From NCBI GenBank assembly GCA_038321965.1, contig JBBQFL010000002.1, forward strand, positions 62,001 through 126,000: DNA of 64,000 nt, written 5' to 3'. Of the stretch, positions 9,263 through 18,826 are shown one piece after another. The notes under the pieces are model-generated. The model ran no database searches, was not told the origin of the DNA, and was given only the letters and a program-made list of their open reading frames with translations. The position numbers and the translations under genes were made by a program. Each line of letters opens with the position of its first letter. Positions within the stretch are counted from its first letter, which is position 1. The DNA comes from UKL13-2 sp038321965. GTDB taxonomy: Bacteria; Pseudomonadota; Gammaproteobacteria; Burkholderiales; Usitatibacteraceae.

Positions 9263-9313
9263 CATCTCACAATCGAATCACCGCTTGGCGGAGCGCGGCG
9301 AGTACAATGATTC

Positions 9314-10297
9314 ATGTCCGAGAACGCTACCCCGTACGACCGCCTAACCCCCGATGTGATTCTGGATGCGATCGAAAGTACCGGCTATCTTGCCGACGGC
9401 CGCATGCTGGCGCTGAACAGTTACGAAAACCGCGTGTACCAGATCGGCATCGAAGAAGACAAACCGCTCATCGCCAAATTCTATCGCCCCGGTCGCTGGC
9501 GCGATGAACAGATTCTGGAGGAACACGCTTTCACGCAGGAACTGGCGGACCGTGAAATCCCGGTGGTGCCGCCGCTCGAAATTGGCGGCAAAACGCTGTT
9601 CGAATTTAAAGGCTATCGCTTCAGTCTCTCACCGCGACGCGGTGGTCGTGCGCCGGAACTGGACAACTCCGACGTGCTCGAATGGATGGGCCGCTTCCTT
9701 GGGCGCATTCATGCCGTCGGCGCGATCCGTCCCTTTGTGCACCGGCCTGTGATCGACATTGCCGCCTTTGGTGAGCAGCCACGCGATTGGTTGTTGCAGC
9801 ACGATTTCATTCCCGCTGATCTGCGCGAAACCTGGTTGAGCGTGATCGATCAGGCGCTTGTCGGCGTGCGAGACTGCTATGCCCAAGCGGGGGCAGTACA
9901 CAACATTCGCCTTCACGGCGATTGTCACGTTGGTAATGTCCTCTATACCGACGACGGACCGCACTTTGTCGATTTCGATGATTGCCGCACTGGACCATCG
10001 ATGCAGGATTTATGGATGTTGCTATCAGGCTCGCGCGAAGAGATGACGCGGCAGTTGCGCGATGTACTCGAAGGTTACGAAGAGTTCGCCGACTTTGACC
10101 GGCGTGAATTGCATTTGCTCGAAGCTTTGCGAACGCTGCGGCTGATTCATTACGCCGCATGGCTCGCACAGCGGTGGGATGATCCGGCGTTCCCGATGGC
10201 GTTTCCGTGGTTCAACACGCAGCGCTACTGGCAGGACCGTATTCTGGAACTGCGTGAACAGGTGTCGGCGATGGAGGAAGGGGGGTTGCAGTTGTGA
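9314..10297 (+). CDS. srkA: Stress response kinase A (YihE/RdoA type)
   Basis: This 327-residue cytoplasmic Ser/Thr kinase has the aminoglycoside-phosphotransferase-like fold. SrkA counteracts stress-induced death signalling in E. coli. Visible motifs are the ATP-binding lysine in PLIAKFYRPGRW, the catalytic loop HGDCHVGNVL (Asp203, Asn208) and the metal-binding VDFDDCRTGP (Asp220). Length and ends match the E. coli protein. The stop codon overlaps the GTG of the next gene, so the two are translated from one message. In E. coli srkA is joined to dsbA, so the partner here is different. Confidence 0.93.
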   Translation: MSENATPYDRLTPDVILDAIESTGYLADGRMLALNSYENRVYQIGIEEDKPLIAKFYRPGRWRDEQILEEHAFTQELADREIPVVPPLEIGGKTLFEFKGYRFSLSPRRGGRAPELDNSDVLEWMGRFLGRIHAVGAIRPFVHRPVIDIAAFGEQPRDWLLQHDFIPADLRETWLSVIDQALVGVRDCYAQAGAVHNIRLHGDCHVGNVLYTDDGPHFVDFDDCRTGPSMQDLWMLLSGSREEMTRQLRDVLEGYEEFADFDRRELHLLEALRTLRLIHYAAWLAQRWDDPAFPMAFPWFNTQRYWQDRILELREQVSAMEEGGLQL

Positions 10298-11028
10298 GTG
10301 TGCCGCGCTTCTCGCTGGTCATTCCCGCTTATAACGAGGCAAATTGGCTGCCCGCACTGCTCGATACTGTCGACGCGGCACGTGCGCAATATCGTGGTGG
10401 CGCAGATGTCATCGAAGTCATCGTCGCCAACAATGAGTCCACTGACGAAACCGCAGCGATTGCGGAAAGGCGCGGTTGCCGCCTGGCGCACGTTGAAAAG
10501 CGTGCGATCGCAGCGGCGCGCAACGGCGGTGCAGCAGTTGCGCTGGGCGAAATCATTTGTTTTATCGACGCCGATTCGCGAATACATGCGGACACGTTTA
10601 ATGCCATCGAAGATTTGCTGAACAGTGGCAAGGTTGTGGTCGGCGCCACTGGGGTACGCCCTGACCGCTGGTCACTCGGAATATTGGTGACATGGATGAC
10701 GGCCTTGCCGCTCGTGTACATCATGGGCGTCGACGCGGGCGTGGTGTTTTGCCTACGCGCAGACTTCAACGCCGTGGGCGGCTACGATGAAAACCTTCTG
10801 TACGCCGAGGACATCCAGTTCCTGATGGATATGAAGCGCCTGGGTAAAACGCGCCGCCAAGGTTTCCGGCGTGCGAAAGGCGTAATCACTTACACGTCGA
10901 CGCGCAAGTTCGACAAGCACGGAGATTGGCATTACTTTACGCACATGCCACGCGTGGGCTTCTGGATGCTGGTCAACAAAAAGCGTGGCGAGAAATTCAC
11001 GCAGGCCTACTGGTACGAGGACCGGTAA
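10294..11028 (+). CDS. Family 2 glycosyltransferase
   Basis: This 244-residue GT-A fold enzyme transfers a sugar from a nucleotide-sugar donor. The N-terminus (FSLVIPAYNEANWL) is the typical GT2 opening, the metal-binding DxD is in FIDADSRI, and a later acidic motif (LLYAEDIQFLMDMKR) is the probable acceptor or base region. No clear membrane anchor is visible, although one hydrophobic stretch (LVTWMTALPLVYIMGV) may associate with the membrane. It starts with GTG overlapping the srkA stop by four bases. The acceptor is unknown. Confidence 0.85.
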   Translation: MSVPRFSLVIPAYNEANWLPALLDTVDAARAQYRGGADVIEVIVANNESTDETAAIAERRGCRLAHVEKRAIAAARNGGAAVALGEIICFIDADSRIHADTFNAIEDLLNSGKVVVGATGVRPDRWSLGILVTWMTALPLVYIMGVDAGVVFCLRADFNAVGGYDENLLYAEDIQFLMDMKRLGKTRRQGFRRAKGVITYTSTRKFDKHGDWHYFTHMPRVGFWMLVNKKRGEKFTQAYWYEDR

Positions 11029-11049
11029 CCGTCCCCTTCAGCGCTTGGG

Positions 11050-12171
11050 TCACATCGACTCAATAAATTTCGGACTCATCAACGCCGCTTCCGAGCGATC
11101 ATGCGGCTCTTTATGCGCCATCAGCCCCTGCACGATTTCAAGCGCAGTCTGATTGCATGGCGGCAGTTCGGCATCACTGATCGCAATGGGTGTCACCCGT
11201 GAACCCCAACGAATCAAATGCGCTGACATGGTGAGTCCCGCGCCAAATGCCGGGATCAACACCAGACAACCCGGCTTCACTCGGCCTTCTTCAATCGCCT
11301 CAACCAGAGCAACAGGCGCGGTCGCCGCACTCATGTTGCCGTACTTGTGGACGGTGAGAAATACCTTGTCCATAGACGCACCGGCGCGCTTGGCCACCGC
11401 CTCGATAATGCGCAGATTTGCCTGATGCGGCACAATCACTTCCACATCGTCGATGGTCACGCCCGCCTGCTTCATGACGTCGACGCTGCCCTCGCCCATA
11501 CCGGTAACCGCTTTTTTGAAGATCTCCTGTCCGTCAAAATCCCAGCGCGTATCGCCTTGCTGTACACCGATGTTGGCGTAAATGCCGCCCTTGCCACGCA
11601 CGCGCAAGGTCTGGCGCGCATCGGCGTAGCACTGCAACTTCTCCGCGATCACGCCCTCTTCGTTATCGGTCGCCTCGAATACACAGGCGGCCGCGCCATC
11701 GCCGAACAATACCGAGACATTGCGGTTCTGCCAATCCATGAATTTGGAGATGTGCTCAACACCAATCACCAGCACTTTCTTCGCCGCACCCGATTTGATG
11801 AACGCGGTGGCAGTTGACATGCCGTACAGAAAACTGGTGCAGGCGGTATTCAAATCCATTGCCGCCGCCTTGTGGGCGCCCAATTTCACCTGCAGGCCCG
11901 AAGCGGAATTGGGCACGAGTTCGTCAGCGCTGCAGCTACCATAAATGATGAAATCCAGATCTTCGGCCTTCACGCCCGCGCAAGCCAATGCACGTGATGC
12001 CGCCACAGTCGACATTTCCAGTCCCGAGACGTGCGAGATGCGGCGCTCCTTCATCCCCGTGCGGCTGGTGATCCACGCGTCATCGGTCGGCAGGAAGGTG
12101 CCTAGATCGGCGTTGGTTAGAACGGCGGGCGGAAGGCATTTGCCCCATCCGGTGAGCGCGGCGTACGTCAT
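11050..12171 (-). CDS. FabH-like beta-ketoacyl-ACP synthase III
   Basis: This 373-residue thiolase-fold condensing enzyme has the complete triad Cys111 (NTACTSFLYG), His249 (PHQANLRI) and Asn279 (YGNMSAA). The start at 12171 has GGAG nine bases upstream; the open frame above it is not conserved-looking. Compared with E. coli FabH (317 residues) it carries a C-terminal extension of about 50 residues beyond the usual GxGLT end, as in a subgroup of FabH paralogues found in betaproteobacteria. It is not next to other fatty acid genes, so it could prime fatty acid synthesis or act in a specialised acyl pathway. The gene converges with the glycosyltransferase gene. Confidence 0.85.
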   Translation of the reverse strand: MTYAALTGWGKCLPPAVLTNADLGTFLPTDDAWITSRTGMKERRISHVSGLEMSTVAASRALACAGVKAEDLDFIIYGSCSADELVPNSASGLQVKLGAHKAAAMDLNTACTSFLYGMSTATAFIKSGAAKKVLVIGVEHISKFMDWQNRNVSVLFGDGAAACVFEATDNEEGVIAEKLQCYADARQTLRVRGKGGIYANIGVQQGDTRWDFDGQEIFKKAVTGMGEGSVDVMKQAGVTIDDVEVIVPHQANLRIIEAVAKRAGASMDKVFLTVHKYGNMSAATAPVALVEAIEEGRVKPGCLVLIPAFGAGLTMSAHLIRWGSRVTPIAISDAELPPCNQTALEIVQGLMAHKEPHDRSEAALMSPKFIESM

Positions 12172-12295
12172 GTTTGTTTTCTCCGATGCAGAGCGGTGGT
12201 AGCTCTTCTTGTTGTAACGGGAGAGCGATCTGAAGTTGCAGTCAAGCGCGTATTGTCGCGCAAAACTTAAGGCATGCGCGAATCGGCGCTTCAGC

Positions 12296-12808
12296 TTAAC
12301 CCGCGCCTGCTGGAAGCAACGAATGACAGAAATATCTGGAACGTATTTTCTGCGTGCGCTCATTTGCGTCAATATTTATCGCACAAACGCCTATGACAAC
12401 GCCCCCACTTCGTTCAATCAGCTCGGCCGCTGTTGTGACTTGCGCGCCTGTTTCAACCCATTCATCAACGAGCAAGATTCTTGCGCCCGGTTGAACTGCG
12501 CCTCTCCGCAGTTCGAGCGATTTTCGTTGTCCTGTGTAGTCTGTGAGTTCAAGTGAATCCACTTCCGAAGGTATCTTTCCACCCTTGCGAATTGGAACGA
12601 ATCCCAGTCCAAGTCTAGTTGCGACCGCCACGCCGAGAATGAACCCAAGTGCGTCAATTCCAGCGACAAGGTCCGGCCGTGTATGCGAGAAAGGGCGTAC
12701 AAGGTCATCCACGAGTGAAGAAAAGGCTGCGTGATCTGCGAACAAAGGCGTGACATCACATCTTTGCATTGATGGACGCGTGTCGATGAGGTTGAGATAG
12801 TCATTCAT
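12296..12808 (-). CDS. Adenine phosphoribosyltransferase-like protein
   Basis: The 170-residue protein has the type I phosphoribosyltransferase layout. FVPIRKGGKIP matches the flexible loop of adenine phosphoribosyltransferase, and ILLVDEWVETGAQ (111-123) occupies the PRPP-binding position. In standard Apt this motif reads VDDLLATGGT, so here the second Asp is Glu and the loop is altered (WVETGAQ). It could be a divergent purine salvage enzyme or a related transferase with another base. It lies alone between the FabH-like and sdaA genes on the same strand, with a weak ribosome binding site. Confidence 0.72.
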   Translation of the reverse strand: MNDYLNLIDTRPSMQRCDVTPLFADHAAFSSLVDDLVRPFSHTRPDLVAGIDALGFILGVAVATRLGLGFVPIRKGGKIPSEVDSLELTDYTGQRKSLELRRGAVQPGARILLVDEWVETGAQVTTAAELIERSGGVVIGVCAINIDANERTQKIRSRYFCHSLLPAGAG

Positions 12809-12892
12809 AAGTGCTGAATTGTCCGTAGAGTGGTATCGCGCGACCGATGTCGAAATGGTGTGAGCGAGGTCTCAAGCGTTAAATGCTCTTGC

Positions 12893-14269
12893 CTAACACT
12901 CCACCTGCCGAACCGAAACCGTAATCGCCAACCCCCCCAACGAAGTCTCCTTGTACTTCGTCTGCATATCTGCTCCCGTGCGCCGCATGGTCTCGATCAC
13001 CTGATCGAGACTCACCATGTGCGAGCCGTCGCCCAGCATCGCTAGCGAGCAAGCGTTGATGGCCTTCACGGCTCCCATGGCGTTGCGTTCGATGCAGGGA
13101 ATCTGTACAAGGCCACCGATAGGATCGCAGGTCATACCGAGGTGATGTTCCAGCGCGATTTCGGCGGCGTTCTCGATTTGCTCGTTACTGGCGCCAAGTG
13201 CTGCAGCCAGACCCGCCGCGGCCATCGCTGCGGCCGAACCGACTTCGCCCTGACAGCCAACTTCGGCACCGGAGATGGACGCATTGCGTTTGCATAGTCC
13301 GCCGATCGCAGTTGCAGCGAGCATGAAGCGTTCGATGCCCGGTTCATCAGCATCGCGAAAATCGTTGTAGTAACGCAGTACGGCAGGCACCACGCCCGCG
13401 GCACCGTTGGTGGGGGCGGTCACCACGCGGCCACCGGCGGCATTTTCTTCGTTGACCGCTATTGCAAAAACACTGACCCAGTTCATCGCGCCTTCACTCA
13501 CGTGTGCATCGGTCTTATTGAGGCGCTCAGCGATGGCCTTGGCACGCCGATTCACTTTCAACCCGCCCGGCAGCATGCCGTCAGTGCGCATGCCCCGATC
13601 AATGCAGTCGAACATCACCGCTTTGAGACGGGCAATGAATTCACGCGTGGCGACCTCGCCGTGCAGCGCGATCTCGTTTTCCATCAGCATTTCGTGCAGC
13701 CGCTTGTTCGCAGCAGTCGCCAGTTCAAGCAATTCGGCCATGGTTTCGAAGTGATACGGCACGGTGGTCTCGACGCCGCGTGGACTGCCGACGAAGGCTT
13801 CGTCGGTATCGACGACGAATCCGCCGCCGATGGAATACATCTCACGCTCCGCGATCAGCTTGCCGCCTGCATCAAATGCGGCGTAGCGCATGCCGTTCGA
13901 ATGTACCGGCAGCAAATCGACGCGATTGAAAATGAGTTCGCGATCGGGATCGAAATGCACGCGCGCCTTACCGAGCAGCGAAATCTCCCGGGTCGCGCGA
14001 ATGCCGTGAACGCGCTGCGGCACCGTTGCGATATCGACCTGATCTGGCACTTCGCCTTCCAAGCCGAGCATGATCGCCATGTCGGTGCCATGGCCGTGGC
14101 CGGTGTGGGCGAGCGAGCCGTAAAGCTCAACTTCCACGCGATGGATAAGCGCGAAATCTGCCTCCGGTAACTCCACCAGAAAACGCCGCGCAGCGCGCAT
14201 CGGGCCGACCGTGTGCGAGCTGGAGGGACCGATGCCAATTTTAAACATGTCGAAGACGCTGATGTACAT
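12893..14269 (-). CDS. sdaA: L-serine ammonia-lyase (single-chain, iron-sulphur)
   Basis: This 458-residue cytoplasmic enzyme deaminates L-serine to pyruvate and ammonia using an oxygen-labile 4Fe-4S cluster. The N-terminal beta domain opens with SVFDMFKIGIGPSSSHTVGP, and the C-terminal alpha domain carries the cluster cysteines in LCKRNASISGAEVGCQ, GMTCDPIGG and VQIPCIERN. Length equals that of SdaA/SdaB of E. coli. It stands alone, with a long upstream gap containing a palindromic repeat. Regulation cannot be read from sequence. Confidence 0.96.
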   Translation of the reverse strand: MYISVFDMFKIGIGPSSSHTVGPMRAARRFLVELPEADFALIHRVEVELYGSLAHTGHGHGTDMAIMLGLEGEVPDQVDIATVPQRVHGIRATREISLLGKARVHFDPDRELIFNRVDLLPVHSNGMRYAAFDAGGKLIAEREMYSIGGGFVVDTDEAFVGSPRGVETTVPYHFETMAELLELATAANKRLHEMLMENEIALHGEVATREFIARLKAVMFDCIDRGMRTDGMLPGGLKVNRRAKAIAERLNKTDAHVSEGAMNWVSVFAIAVNEENAAGGRVVTAPTNGAAGVVPAVLRYYNDFRDADEPGIERFMLAATAIGGLCKRNASISGAEVGCQGEVGSAAAMAAAGLAAALGASNEQIENAAEIALEHHLGMTCDPIGGLVQIPCIERNAMGAVKAINACSLAMLGDGSHMVSLDQVIETMRRTGADMQTKYKETSLGGLAITVSVRQVEC

Positions 14270-14342
14270 GGTGGTTCCACGGGTAAGGTGCGCTTAGCTT
14301 GACACAGAGTTGGTGACAATTTTTTGTTGAAATTCTTTCTGA

Positions 14343-14403
14343 GAACTCTGGCACTGGCGCGCCTTTCGGGACAAAAAGCTGCCGGAAAGTGCGCCAATAC
14401 TGG
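14343..14403 (+). repeat. Dispersed palindromic intergenic repeat, copy 2
   Basis: This is the clearest copy of the family. The left arm TGGCGCGCCTTTCGG and the right arm CCGGAAAGTGCGCCA are nearly complementary around a loop of about 12 bases, so the single strand can fold into a long hairpin. It lies between the sdaA start and the esterase gene, which diverge. Confidence 0.6.
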
Positions 14404-14441
14404 AGTTTCTCTATTTACGCGCTTCTGCGCTAAGCTAACGC

Positions 14442-15053
14442 ATGAATAAATTCATCTCAATCATCTTACTGATATTCGCGCTTACCTTGCTCGCCGCCTG
14501 TGGCAAAAGCCCGCAAGTACCCGCGCTAGGCGCCAATGACGTGGTCCTCGCGTTCGGCGACAGCCTCACCTATGGCACAGGCGCATCGCAAGATGAATCT
14601 TTCCCGGCGCAATTGCAATCGCTGATTGGCCGCAAAGTGGTGAACGCGGGGGTGCCGGGTGAGGTTAGCGCGGATGGTTTGCAGCGAATACCGGCAGCGC
14701 TGGAGGAGGCGCAGCCCAAGCTGCTGATTCTGTGTCACGGTGGTAATGACTTCTTGCGAAAACTTAGCGATGCCGAAGCGGCCGCCAACGTGCGTGCAAT
14801 GATCAAGCTGGCCAAAGACAAGGGCATCGGCGTCGTTCTGGTAGCAACGCCCAAGCCGGGGTTTTCCCTATCGCCACCTGATTTTTACGCAGCGCTCGCC
14901 AAGGAGTTCTCGCTTCCGTTCAACGACAACGCCATTGGCAATGTATTGCGAGACAACGCACTAAAATCGGACCTTGTACATCCCAATGTCAAGGGTTATG
15001 CCCAAATCGCGGAAGCGCTTGCCAAGCTATTGAAGAAGTCCGGCGCGGTTTAA
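14442..15053 (+). CDS. TesA-like SGNH/GDSL esterase, lipoprotein
   Basis: This 203-residue hydrolase belongs to the TesA/arylesterase group (thioesterase I, protease I, lysophospholipase L1). It has block I FGDSLTYG with the Ser nucleophile, a Gly in block II, GGNDFL in block III, and the catalytic Asp-His in DLVHPN. The N-terminus is a lipoprotein signal (MNKFISIILLIFALTLLAAC), so the mature protein is anchored by a lipidated Cys, unlike soluble periplasmic TesA of E. coli. Physiological substrates are probably acyl esters or lysophospholipids. The gene converges with the exporter gene downstream. Confidence 0.88.
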   Translation: MNKFISIILLIFALTLLAACGKSPQVPALGANDVVLAFGDSLTYGTGASQDESFPAQLQSLIGRKVVNAGVPGEVSADGLQRIPAALEEAQPKLLILCHGGNDFLRKLSDAEAAANVRAMIKLAKDKGIGVVLVATPKPGFSLSPPDFYAALAKEFSLPFNDNAIGNVLRDNALKSDLVHPNVKGYAQIAEALAKLLKKSGAV

Positions 15054-15054
15054 G

Positions 15055-15831
15055 TCAGGGCTTGCCGAATCCCGCCAGCATCCACACGCCGCTCGCCAGG
15101 TAAATCACCCCCATCGTCAACACCGTCCACTGCGTCCAGCTACGAAAATTCGCGTCGGACATTTTATTGAGCACACGCGTGGAAAGCGTCGTGCCGGTAA
15201 ACGCCAGTACGACACAGGCGACGATCAATGACAGCGAAAGTCCATCAGGCATTGTGTTACCCGCAACGGTCATGGCGCTGATGCCGCCGAAGTAGAGAAT
15301 CTTGATGAGGTGGCCGAGCGTCTGCGACATGGCCTTGGTGGCAACCACGCCGTGCCTGCTCATAGACGACCTGACGAAGAACACGTCTAGTAGCGGCCCT
15401 GAGACACCAGCCAGCAATTGCAGCGCCGTGCAGATGACGCCGCAGACAAACGGATGACCGCGGTGATCAACATTCAACGTGAGGCGTTTGGGCAGGATAT
15501 AGCTGATGAAAGGCGTAATCCCAAGCAGGATATACGCGGTCGCTTTGCTTACAACAAACTGTACAAGCACGAACAAGCCAACCGCCAGCAGTGCGCCGTA
15601 GGCATAGCCGCGAAACACCCGCCATTTGACATTGGTGCGCCACAGCCACGCACGCCAGCCATTGGACGCCATCTGCGTGATTCCGTGCAGCATCATCGCC
15701 GCTGGCAACGACAGCAGCGCCAGCAGAACACCCATCAGAATCATGCCGCCGGCCATGCCGAGGATGCCGGAGATGAAGGACGTGATCAGCACCGAAACAG
15801 CGATGCAGATAAATGTGAGCGTGGATGTCAT
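15055..15831 (-). CDS. TauE/SafE family membrane exporter
   Basis: The protein has 258 residues from the ATG at 15831, with about eight membrane helices and the N-terminal glycine-rich segment (SFISGILGMAGGMILMG) typical of the TauE/SafE family of organic or inorganic anion exporters, often for sulphite, sulphoacetate or other sulphonates. The open frame could begin at a TTG at 15903, but this adds 24 polar residues that do not fit the family. The gene is monocistronic, with no sulphonate genes nearby, so the substrate is open. Confidence 0.82.
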   Translation of the reverse strand: MTSTLTFICIAVSVLITSFISGILGMAGGMILMGVLLALLSLPAAMMLHGITQMASNGWRAWLWRTNVKWRVFRGYAYGALLAVGLFVLVQFVVSKATAYILLGITPFISYILPKRLTLNVDHRGHPFVCGVICTALQLLAGVSGPLLDVFFVRSSMSRHGVVATKAMSQTLGHLIKILYFGGISAMTVAGNTMPDGLSLSLIVACVVLAFTGTTLSTRVLNKMSDANFRSWTQWTVLTMGVIYLASGVWMLAGFGKP

Positions 15832-16020
15832 TGAGATACGTGATTCCGTTTCACGACAGAAATACTTCGGCACGCGTTTGTCGTCAATTTGGGTTCCCGA
15901 CAATAGTTGCGTTGCGGATTTGCTTCCGTCGCCGAGCCAACGCCTAATTGACTTGCAACAGTATCACGAGACTAATCCGCGCCAGATTGACGTACCTCAG
16001 TGAATAAACGCATCGGCCAA

Positions 16021-16052
16021 TAAAAAGCCCCACCAACTCGCGCTGGCGGGGC
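16021..16052 (-). terminator. Rho-independent terminator of the TonB receptor gene
   Basis: Read on the minus strand, GCCCCGCCA and TTGGTGGGGC form a stem around a short loop, and TTTTTA follows. It begins about 30 bases after the receptor stop codon at 16082 and is a good intrinsic terminator. Confidence 0.85.
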
Positions 16053-16081
16053 CCATATCAGCGGCGCTGAAAGGGATCGGT

Positions 16082-18826
16082 CTATTTGAACGAGTACGCG
16101 AGCGACGCGTAGAAGGAGCGCCCACGCGGATCGGTGTAGTTCGGGTCGTAGCCTGCGAGGAAGCTGTAGATCTGGTTCGAACGTGGCGGCTTGGTGTCGA
16201 GCAGATTCTTCAGGCCTGCACGCAAAGTCAGGTTCGTGAAGCCGCGATACGCGCCTGAGAGATCCCACAATTTGTAATCATCGACACGGCGGACCGACCC
16301 ATCCGGATTCGGGTTCTGGTCGATGTAGCCACGGTAATACGTCTGCTGGAGCGTCGCGCTGAATGGTCCGCCGTCGTAGTTGAACGAGGCGACGTGGCGC
16401 CAGCGCTGCACCACTTGATCGTTGGCGAAGCGGCCTACTCCATCGACATAGGGACGTCCCGGACCATCCTGCACCTTATAGTCGAGCACATAAGTGCCGG
16501 TCAAACTGGCGCTGAATTTACCCCATGAGGTTGCGGGCAGGCGCAGATCGAAGCCGACATCGAAGCCACTGGTTTTGAGGGTGCCGAGATTGCGCAAGCG
16601 CGAATCAATTTGCGTGATGCGGCCTGGAATGCCGGGCAATGTCGGATCAGCTGCTGCACGCGTAATAAAGGGCGCGTAAAAAACCGGATCAGAAAAGTAC
16701 ACGCCTTCGGGTGACGCAATGGTTTGCGTCTTTTCAAGTTTCCAGTAATCGAACGATGTCGAAATCAGATTGACTGGCTCGAACACGAGACCAAGCGAAA
16801 ATTGCTTGGACTCTTCCGGCTTCAGGTTGGTTGATCCGCCACGAAGTTTGTCTGGCTGCAGCCCGCAATAGTCGGGGTTGGTGGTGTTATTGATGTTGCC
16901 GACGCGAATACAACCGAGCGGGTCGTTGTAGATGCCGTTGGTCTGGCCGATACGTGTGGGCGAATACAAGTCTGCCAATGAAGGCGCACGAAAGCCGGTA
17001 CCGTAGGATGAACGCACCAACAGTTCCTTGGTGGGATTCCAGCGGACACCAATCTTCGGATTGGTAGTCGAGCCAACGTCGTTATAACGGTCATGCCTCA
17101 ATGCGAGTTGCACTTCGATGGTTCGCGTGAATGGCAGCACCAATTCTGCGAAGCCGGCATTGACGGTACGATTCCCGCTGAACGATTCGGCGGTACCCTC
17201 ACCACGAATCTGGCCGGTGGCAAGCAATTCGGAGGGCGTGAATCCATTCGTTTCACGACGTGATTCCAAGCCAAGCGCCAGCGCGGCGTCACCGCCTGTC
17301 AAGCTGAAAAGTGGGCGGGAGCCATGCACATCGAAGGACTTGGTGGTGCCTCTAGAGGCGCGTGCGTTGTCGCTGATCTTGGTCGCGTTGATGAGCGCTT
17401 GCCCGGCTGCATCCTGTGGGCCGAAGGGGTTGATGTTGCCGGTGGCAAAGGCTGTGTTGAAAGGCGTATTCAGCACGTAGCCATCCACGTAGCGGTCGTT
17501 GACTTCGCTGGTGCTGTAGTTGTACGCGGCGTCGTAATCCCAGCCGGCGACAATGCCTTTGGCGCCTACCAGCACACGCTCGGAAATGGCCTGTACGTCA
17601 TTGGTGCGGCCGCCAACGTCCGACAAACGCCAGTTGATACGTAATGCGCCCGTCGTACCGGCGAGAGCGGCCGTGGCGGTCGGGTAGAAACGCCCGTTTG
17701 CCGGGTAATTGAGGTTCGTGACCGTCGCCGGACTGATGCGGTAGCTCGTGTCCGTCTTGGTGTGAGTGAACTCAGCGAACAGCGTGTGATCATTCGAGAC
17801 CGCGTATTGGCCGCGCGCCAACGCCGACTTGCGCGTGGAAGCCGGGAATATTTCGGTGTCCTGCATGTAGTCGTAAAAGCAGGCACTCGCACCAACGAAG
17901 CTGCTCGGCGAGTAGATCGTCGCCGGCGGATTGCACGCTGGCACACTGGGGTTGAAACGCGAGCCGGTCGGGCGGCCTGAAGAGTTAAGGCGGCGGAAAT
18001 TTGCGGGATTGGTGTTGCTGGAGCCAACGTCCAGGTTGATCTCGGGGATAAAGCTGCCGCCGAGGCCAGGGCGCTGGGTGGAACGCAGTGTCTTGTTGTC
18101 CTGGTAATCGACCACACCGAAGACATTGAATTTGTCCTTACTCAAATCACCGGCACCACCGGAAACGGTGAATATCTTTTTGCCTGCGCCGCCGTCCTTG
18201 GTGTCGCTGGTGTATGCCGAGACATCAACGCCTTGGTAGTCGCGGCGGGTAATGAAGTTGATCACGCCGGAGATGGCGTCGGTACCGTACACCGCCGATG
18301 CGCCGTCCTTGAGAACTTCAACGCGCTCGATCGCTGCCGTTGGAATCGCGTTCAGATCGACACCTGATGCGCCACCGGGAGACGCGAAATTCGCCATGCG
18401 TCGACCATTAAGCAGAATCAGCGTTGACGAGACACCGATCCCTCGCAAATTCGCACCTGAAAATCCGCGCTGTCCGGCGATATCCGAAAAGCTGGCGCCA
18501 TCAGTCAGTGCGGCAGCGTTGGCCGATATCTTGGTCAGCAATTCTGCGGCAGTCGTCGAGCCACCGCGAATAATTTCTTCGCGGGTGATGACCTGCACGG
18601 GCAACGCGGTTTCGCCATCGATCCGCTTAATGGATGAACCGGTGATCTCAATTTTTTCCACTTTTTGTGGGGGAGCCGGCGGCACTTCCGTCGTTTGCGC
18701 ATGTGCGCCTGCGGTCGACAACGCGAGCAGTGCGGCGGCTACGGCCATCGCGCACGGTGTGAAAGGCGGCATCTGCGACGGCGCTGGCGCCAGCGCAGCG
18801 GATGAGGTTTGCTTGATCTGATTCAT
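16082..18826 (-). CDS. TonB-dependent outer-membrane receptor
   Basis: This 914-residue outer-membrane active transporter starts at the ATG at 18826 with GGGAG upstream. A long N-terminal segment ends in a signal cleavage site (STAGAHAQ). A TonB-box-like KVEKIEITGS precedes the plug domain (PVQVITREEIIRGGSTT to VLKDGASAVYGTDAISGV), and a 22-strand-type barrel follows, ending in aromatic ASLAYSFK. The plug resembles receptors for carbohydrates, peptides or other organics (LLNGRRMANF) more than siderophore receptors. It is divergent from the cyanophycinase gene over a shared 434-base gap, which suggests but does not prove that it imports the peptide or its fragments. Confidence 0.9.
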   Translation of the reverse strand: MNQIKQTSSAALAPAPSQMPPFTPCAMAVAAALLALSTAGAHAQTTEVPPAPPQKVEKIEITGSSIKRIDGETALPVQVITREEIIRGGSTTAAELLTKISANAAALTDGASFSDIAGQRGFSGANLRGIGVSSTLILLNGRRMANFASPGGASGVDLNAIPTAAIERVEVLKDGASAVYGTDAISGVINFITRRDYQGVDVSAYTSDTKDGGAGKKIFTVSGGAGDLSKDKFNVFGVVDYQDNKTLRSTQRPGLGGSFIPEINLDVGSSNTNPANFRRLNSSGRPTGSRFNPSVPACNPPATIYSPSSFVGASACFYDYMQDTEIFPASTRKSALARGQYAVSNDHTLFAEFTHTKTDTSYRISPATVTNLNYPANGRFYPTATAALAGTTGALRINWRLSDVGGRTNDVQAISERVLVGAKGIVAGWDYDAAYNYSTSEVNDRYVDGYVLNTPFNTAFATGNINPFGPQDAAGQALINATKISDNARASRGTTKSFDVHGSRPLFSLTGGDAALALGLESRRETNGFTPSELLATGQIRGEGTAESFSGNRTVNAGFAELVLPFTRTIEVQLALRHDRYNDVGSTTNPKIGVRWNPTKELLVRSSYGTGFRAPSLADLYSPTRIGQTNGIYNDPLGCIRVGNINNTTNPDYCGLQPDKLRGGSTNLKPEESKQFSLGLVFEPVNLISTSFDYWKLEKTQTIASPEGVYFSDPVFYAPFITRAAADPTLPGIPGRITQIDSRLRNLGTLKTSGFDVGFDLRLPATSWGKFSASLTGTYVLDYKVQDGPGRPYVDGVGRFANDQVVQRWRHVASFNYDGGPFSATLQQTYYRGYIDQNPNPDGSVRRVDDYKLWDLSGAYRGFTNLTLRAGLKNLLDTKPPRSNQIYSFLAGYDPNYTDPRGRSFYASLAYSFK

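Noticed and set aside
13502..14170. Plus-strand frame of 222 codons opposite sdaA
   Set aside because: It mirrors the sdaA coding strand with no start signal or recognisable motif.
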